A DNA stretch of 64,000 bases from Nocardioides hwasunensis (GTDB taxonomy: Bacteria; Actinomycetota; Actinomycetes; Propionibacteriales; Nocardioidaceae), in contig NZ_JACXYY010000008.1 of NCBI RefSeq assembly GCF_014779665.1, forward strand, positions 124,001-188,000. The letters run 5' to 3'. A model generated the notes under the pieces. It was given only the letters and a program-made list of their open reading frames with translations, made no database searches and was not told where the DNA came from. How positions within the stretch are numbered: the first letter of the stretch is position 1; each line of letters opens with the position of its first letter. Shown here piece by piece: positions 60,132-64,000 of the stretch. The translations under genes were made by a program, and so were the position numbers.

Positions 60132-61444
60132 CGGCCACCGCGCAGCGCATCAGCACGCACACCGCCGGGGGTGTCGCCGGACGGCTCGCCGAGGCGGTCC
60201 GCCCCTTCATCGGGGGCGACCTGCCGGTCCGGCTGCAGGCGTGGGACGGCTCGCTCGCCGGGCCCGAGGACGCACCGCTGGTGGTGCTCCGCTCCCCCGA
60301 CGCACTGCGGCGGCTGCTGTGGCACCCGGGCGAGCTCGGTGCCGCCCAGGCCTACGTCACCGGCGAGCTCGACGTGCCCGAGCAGGACGGCTGGGACCTG
60401 TCGTCCGCGCTGACGCACGCCTTCGCCGTCGGCGCCGAGCGCGGCCTGTCCGGCGTACGCCTCTCGCCGCGCGCCGTCGTCGACGCGGTGCGCACCGCCT
60501 CGGGTCTCGGCGCCCTCGGCCGGCCGCCGGCACCGCCCGCGTCGCAGGCACGGATCAAGGGCCGGCTGCACAGCCTCGCCCGCGACCGGTCGTCGATCAG
60601 CCACCACTACGACCTCTCCAACGAGTTCTACTCCCTGATCCTCGAGCCGCAGATGGCCTACAGCTGCGGCTACCACGCCACCCCCGACGTCCCGCTCGAG
60701 GAGGCGCAGCGCGCCAAGCTCGACCTGGTCTGCACCAAGCTCGGCCTGGAGCCCGGCATGCGGATGCTCGACGTCGGCTGCGGCTGGGGCTCCCTGTCGC
60801 TGCACGCCGCCGAGCACTTCGGTGCGCAGGTCACCGGCGTCACGATCGCGGCGGAGCAGAAGAAGTTCATCGACGCCCGGATCGCCGAGCGCGGGCTGGA
60901 GGACCGGGTCGAGATCCGGCTCCAGGACTACCGCGAGGTGCCCGAGCGCGACCACTTCGACGCCGTCGGCTCCCTCGAGATGGGCGAGCACGTCGGCGCC
61001 GGCAACTACCCGACGTACGTCGAGGTGCTGCGCCGCGCGGTGCGGCCCGGCGGCCGGGTGCTCATCCAGCAGATGTCGCGCCAGGGCGAGGGCGGCGGCA
61101 AGCACCCCGGCGGCGGGCCCTTCATCGAGTCCTTCATCGCACCCGACATGACGATGCGACCGGTCGGCGAGACCGTCGGGCTGATCGAGGCCGGTGGGCT
61201 CGAGGTCCGCGACGTGCACGCGATGCGCGAGCACTACGTCCTCACCGTGGCCGGCTGGATGGAGAACTTCGAGGCCAACATCGAGCGCCTCACCGAGCTC
61301 CTCGGCGAGGAGGTCGTCCGCGTGTGGCGGCTCTACCTCGTGGGTGGCGCGCTCGCCTTCCGCGACGGTCGGATGGGCGTGGACCAGATCCTCGCCGTCC
61401 GCCCGGGTGCCGACCACACCCTCCCCGCCGTCAGGGCCTGGTGA
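60128..61444 (+). CDS. Second cyclopropane-fatty-acid-synthase-like methyltransferase
   Basis: A 438-residue paralogue: SISHHYDLSNEFYSLILEPQMAYSCGY, SAM site MLDVGCGWGSLSLHAAEHFG, SLEMGEHVG and ESFIAPDMTMRPVGE. It resembles CFA synthases of actinobacteria more than the upstream copy does (the CGWGS SAM motif and E-P-x-M-A-Y-S-C). Start GTG 60128 overlaps the preceding stop (GTGA). Two different methyltransferases in one operon suggest sequential or chain-specific modification of acyl groups. Confidence 0.9.
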   Translation: MTATAQRISTHTAGGVAGRLAEAVRPFIGGDLPVRLQAWDGSLAGPEDAPLVVLRSPDALRRLLWHPGELGAAQAYVTGELDVPEQDGWDLSSALTHAFAVGAERGLSGVRLSPRAVVDAVRTASGLGALGRPPAPPASQARIKGRLHSLARDRSSISHHYDLSNEFYSLILEPQMAYSCGYHATPDVPLEEAQRAKLDLVCTKLGLEPGMRMLDVGCGWGSLSLHAAEHFGAQVTGVTIAAEQKKFIDARIAERGLEDRVEIRLQDYREVPERDHFDAVGSLEMGEHVGAGNYPTYVEVLRRAVRPGGRVLIQQMSRQGEGGGKHPGGGPFIESFIAPDMTMRPVGETVGLIEAGGLEVRDVHAMREHYVLTVAGWMENFEANIERLTELLGEEVVRVWRLYLVGGALAFRDGRMGVDQILAVRPGADHTLPAVRAW

Positions 61445-61451
61445 CCCCGTC

Positions 61452-62225
61452 GTGATCCAGGTCCTCGTCGCGCTGCTCGCCGCCGTCGTCGTCATGGGGG
61501 TGACGGCGGCGGTGAGCAAGCGGGTGGACCGCGTCGCGGTGGTCGACGTCGCGTGGGGGTCGTCGTTCGTCGCGATCGCGCTCGTCCTCGCGCTGGTCTG
61601 GCCCGACACGCACTCGTGGCTGCTCGCGCTGCTCGTCACGGTCTGGGGCGGACGGCTCGCCTGGCACATCCTGCGCCGCTCGCACGGCGCCGGCGAGGAC
61701 CCGCGCTACGAGAAGATGCTCGGCGGGCCCGGCTGGCACGCGGGTGCGGCGAAGGTCATCGTCCGCGTCTTCCTCACCCAGGCCGTCGTCGCCTTCGTGA
61801 TCTCCGCGCCCCTGCAGGCCGCGGCCATCGGCGACGTGCGCTGGTGGCCGGTCGTGTGGCTGGGTGTGGTCGTGTGGGCCGTGGGCCTCTTCTTCGAGGT
61901 CGTCGGCGACCGCGAGCTCGCAGCCTACAAGGCGAAGCCGAAGGAGTCCCGGCCGAAGATCCTCGACACCGGCCTGTGGGGATGGACCCGCCACCCGAAC
62001 TACTTCGGTGACGCCTGCGTGTGGTGGGGCCTCTGGATCGCGGGCGCGGTCTCGCTCGGCTGGCTCCCCGGCCTGGTGACGGTCTTCGCCCCGATCGCGA
62101 TGACGTTCTTCATCCGCAACGTCACCGGCGCCAAGCTGCTGGAGAAGACCATGTCGCAGCGCGAGGGCTGGGCCGAGTACGCCGACCGAGTGCCGCTGTT
62201 CTTCCCCCGCCCGCCGCGCCGCTGA
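61452..62225 (+). CDS. DUF1295 / steroid-5-alpha-reductase-like membrane protein
   Basis: About 257 residues with six to seven membrane helices. The C-terminal family motif is GLWGWTRHPNYFGDACVWWG followed by LLEKTMSQREGWAEYADRVPLFFP. Homologues (Rv0446c) sit in the mycobacterial sigK locus; some family members are NADPH-dependent double-bond reductases, which would suit reduction of a methylene-branched acyl chain. GTG 61452 lies seven bases after the preceding stop. Confidence 0.88.
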   Translation: MIQVLVALLAAVVVMGVTAAVSKRVDRVAVVDVAWGSSFVAIALVLALVWPDTHSWLLALLVTVWGGRLAWHILRRSHGAGEDPRYEKMLGGPGWHAGAAKVIVRVFLTQAVVAFVISAPLQAAAIGDVRWWPVVWLGVVVWAVGLFFEVVGDRELAAYKAKPKESRPKILDTGLWGWTRHPNYFGDACVWWGLWIAGAVSLGWLPGLVTVFAPIAMTFFIRNVTGAKLLEKTMSQREGWAEYADRVPLFFPRPPRR

Positions 62226-62244
62226 GGCGTCGTACTGTGCGGGC

Positions 62245-62721
62245 ATGGGCCTGAGCGCGCAGGAGGACACCAACCGACGGATGCTGCGCGCCCGCGACGA
62301 GATGGACCGCCGCTACGCCGAGCCCCTCGACGTGCCGACGCTCGCGGCGATCGCCCACCTGTCGCCGTCACAGTTCGGGCGGGTGTTCCGGTCCGTCTAC
62401 GGCGAGACGCCGCACCGCTACCTCCAGCGCCGCCGGGTGGAGCGGGCGATGACGCTGCTGCGGCAGACCGACCGGTCGATCACCGACGTCGCGTGGGACG
62501 TCGGCTTCGCCAGTCTCGGCACCTTCAGCCGCACGTTCAGCACCGTCGTCGGCTGCTCGCCGACGCAGTTCCGTGCGCAGCACCCGCCGGTCGCGGTGCC
62601 GTCGTGCTTCCTCGCGACGTGGACCAGGCCGCGCGACTTCTCGGCGTCGGCGGCAGTCCCCCGAGATAGCGCTTTCGGAGAAGCACGAGGAGGTCGGCGC
62701 CGCATAGCGTCCTCGTCATGA
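62245..62721 (+). CDS. AraC-family transcriptional regulator, HTH-only
   Basis: A 158-residue protein that starts directly with the double helix-turn-helix: LDVPTLAAIAHLSPSQFGRVF and SITDVAWDVGFASLGTFSRTF. There is no N-terminal ligand domain; a ~45-residue unconserved tail follows. TACTGT (62233-62238) is six bases before the ATG. It overlaps the VOC gene (ATGA) and probably controls this three-gene cassette. Confidence 0.88.
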   Translation: MGLSAQEDTNRRMLRARDEMDRRYAEPLDVPTLAAIAHLSPSQFGRVFRSVYGETPHRYLQRRRVERAMTLLRQTDRSITDVAWDVGFASLGTFSRTFSTVVGCSPTQFRAQHPPVAVPSCFLATWTRPRDFSASAAVPRDSAFGEARGGRRRIASSS

Positions 62722-63179
62722 CCGCCAATCACATCTCCTCCCTCCACATCCGCTCCGTGCCCGTCCTCGACCAGGACGAGGCGCTCGACTTCTACACGAC
62801 GCACCTCGGCTTCGAGGTGCGCGACGACATCGACATGGGCTTCATGCGCTGGCTCACCGTCGGCGTCCCCGGCCAGGACACCTCGATCCTGCTCGAGCTC
62901 GTCGGCGGCCCTCAGCACGACGAGGCCACCGCCACCCAGGTGCGCGAGCTGGTGACCAAGGGCGCGCTCGGCGGCATCTTCTTGATCAGCACCAACGTGC
63001 ACGCGACCTACGCCGCCCTCCGCGACGCCGGCGTCGAGATCACCCAGGAGCCGGTGACCCAGCCCTACGGCACCGACTTCGGCATCCGAGACCCGTTCGG
63101 CAACCAGATCCGCATCAACCAGTTCAACACCGCCTCCGCCGACGAGATCCAGGACGCCTACCAGGAGACCAGCAGCTGA
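62718..63179 (+). CDS. VOC (glyoxalase/bleomycin-resistance) family protein
   Basis: A 153-residue vicinal-oxygen-chelate protein with two beta-alpha-beta-beta-beta units: HIRSVPVLDQDEALDFYTTHLGF (in part) and PYGTDFGIRDPFGNQIRI. Putative metal ligands are His10 and the Glu in ILLELVGG. Function could be dioxygenase, lyase or binding protein. An AraC-VOC pair is common in actinobacteria. TAGCGT (62705-62710) seven bases before the ATG suggests an extra leaderless start. Overlaps the cupin gene by one base. Confidence 0.85.
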   Translation: MTANHISSLHIRSVPVLDQDEALDFYTTHLGFEVRDDIDMGFMRWLTVGVPGQDTSILLELVGGPQHDEATATQVRELVTKGALGGIFLISTNVHATYAALRDAGVEITQEPVTQPYGTDFGIRDPFGNQIRINQFNTASADEIQDAYQETSS

Positions 63180-63658
63180 TGTCCTACCCGCCACCGCTCT
63201 ACGACGGCGACTCCGGTGAGGTCTCGGCCCGCGTCACGCGGGCCGGGGTCGCGCCGGCGCTCGTCTACCCCAACGGCAACCGGGTCTTCTACCTCGCCCA
63301 GGGGTCGGGCACGCAGGGGACGTTCGGGCTCTACCGCTGGGAGTTCGCCGGGCCGCCGAGCGGACCGGGCGCGCACTTCCACCGCACCGTCACCGAGTCG
63401 TTCTACGTCCTCGAGGGGACCGTCACGATCTTCGACGGCTCCGAGTGGGTGCCGTGCCACGCCGGCGACTTCGCCCACGTCCCCGCCGGCGGGATCCACG
63501 GCTTCCGCAACGAGGACGGCCCCGCGAAGATGCTCCTCCACTTCGCACCCGGCGCTCCGCGCGAGGCCTACTTCGAGGGCCTGGCCGCCGGGATGGGCGA
63601 CCTCGACGGCGAGGCGTACGACGCGTTCATGCGCGAGCACGACAACCACTGGGTCTGA
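63179..63658 (+). CDS. Cupin-domain protein
   Basis: A 159-residue single-cupin protein: PGAHFHRTVTESFYVLEGTV (motif 1 with His-x-His and Glu) and HVPAGGIHGFRNEDGPAKML (motif 2 with His). Metal-binding residues are complete, so it is probably an enzyme (dioxygenase or isomerase) acting in series with the VOC protein. Coupled through TGATG. Confidence 0.85.
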   Translation: MSYPPPLYDGDSGEVSARVTRAGVAPALVYPNGNRVFYLAQGSGTQGTFGLYRWEFAGPPSGPGAHFHRTVTESFYVLEGTVTIFDGSEWVPCHAGDFAHVPAGGIHGFRNEDGPAKMLLHFAPGAPREAYFEGLAAGMGDLDGEAYDAFMREHDNHWV

Positions 63659-63746
63659 CGCCGGCTCGTCCCTGCACGTGGTGACGGTCCGGACGTCCTG
63701 GGCGGTGGCGCGGGCTCCGGGCGCGGGCGCCGGCGCCGGCGCCGGG

Positions 63747-63827
63747 CTGGAGTCTCCGGATATCCGGTGACTCCCGCTGGATCATGGAGTCCCTGAGCCA
63801 TCCGGTGACTCACGGACTCCATGATCC
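63747..63827. repeat. Palindrome (copy B) and second inverted repeat
   Basis: 63747-63771 repeats the 25-bp core found at 20752-20776 with one change; together with flanks it forms a 26-bp near-palindrome (63749-63774). It is followed by a perfect 14-bp inverted repeat, GGATCATGGAGTCC (63779-63792) and 63814-63827, whose loop again carries CCGGTGACTC. It lies between the convergent cupin and MmcQ-like genes and probably serves as a bidirectional terminator. Confidence 0.7.
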
Positions 63828-63841
63828 TTGCGGACGACGGA

Positions 63842-64000
63842 TCAGGCCGGGGGTCGGGCGACCTGTTCCGCGAGTCGCGCCGGGGCCTGGAGGCAGTAGG
63901 AGTCGGTCAGCAGCTCGGCGAGCTCGTCCCAGTCGATCCCGGCCTCCTCGTCGAGGACCATGCCGATGGAGTTGCCGCCCCAGCCGGAGCGGAAGTAGGG
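63842..64000 (-). CDS. MmcQ/YjbR-family protein, C-terminal part
   Basis: The frame enters from the right edge on the minus strand; the last 52 residues are present, including PYFRSGWGGNSIGMVLDEEA and WDELAELLTDSYCLQAPARL. The aromatic/Gly pattern and the final helix match the MmcQ/YjbR (CyaY-like fold) family, whose function is poorly known. The start lies outside the window. Confidence 0.7.
   Translation of the reverse strand, partial: PYFRSGWGGNSIGMVLDEEAGIDWDELAELLTDSYCLQAPARLAEQVARPPA

Overview
The window is a GC-rich actinobacterial chromosome segment, most like Nocardioides or a related Nocardioidaceae genus. Supporting this are DivIVA-type coiled-coil proteins, a branched-chain oxoacid dehydrogenase operon, an actinobacterial HelD, a sigK/rskA lipid locus with the same gene content as in mycobacteria, a SigE-family sigma remnant, and many genes whose -10 box lies only 6-7 nt before the start codon (apparent leaderless transcription). 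No rRNA, tRNA, CRISPR array, transposase or prophage was seen. The genus is an inference.

Layout. 1-9364: end of an M1 peptidase, a pair of long coiled-coil proteins, an epimerase, a membrane Ser/Thr kinase, and the E1alpha-E1beta-E2 oxoacid dehydrogenase operon. 9365-9945 has no recognised gene. 9946-26378: mostly housekeeping and small regulatory units: secreted GH43 enzyme, quinone reductase-type GST, phosphoesterase, ArsR regulator with MFS exporter, aminotransferase, VanZ-like protein, a phosphatase plus fructosamine-kinase pair likely to act in protein deglycation, a two-component system, pabA-pabB, a lipoprotein sulfatase, and an orphan PhzE/TrpEG-type fused synthase.

26499-46288 is a surface-polysaccharide locus. 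A long leftward run of overlapping genes holds a polyprenyl-phosphate sugar transferase, a sugar 4-reductase, a membrane 4,6-dehydratase, the capE-capF-capG set for UDP-N-acetyl-L-fucosamine, three glycosyltransferases and a flippase. Two polymerase/ligase-like proteins and a secreted GH16-like protein flank it. The core (about 26.4-40.8 kb) reads as visibly less GC-rich than its surroundings, suggesting acquisition as a block.

46350-52935: HelD, a SigE-family sigma gene that has lost region 2, its membrane partner, 6-phosphogluconate dehydrogenase and an enoyl-CoA hydratase. 52958-62225 is a SigK regulon: two near-identical promoters (CCATCC-N16-CGAACA) precede a sulfite-oxidase-like molybdoenzyme and a fasciclin lipoprotein; the latter leads into sigK, rskA, an FAD oxidase fused to DUF1365, two cyclopropane-fatty-acid-synthase-like methyltransferases and a DUF1295 protein, nearly all joined by stop/start overlaps. 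62245-63658 is an AraC-VOC-cupin cassette, and a MmcQ/YjbR-type gene runs off the end.

A recurring feature is a set of long, perfect inverted repeats at gene ends (arms up to 28 bp, without U-tracts), each with its own sequence except for one palindrome found twice 43 kb apart. A second repeat class, with TGGTT...CTCAACCAGCG-type ends, occurs three times and has expanded in tandem after gnd.
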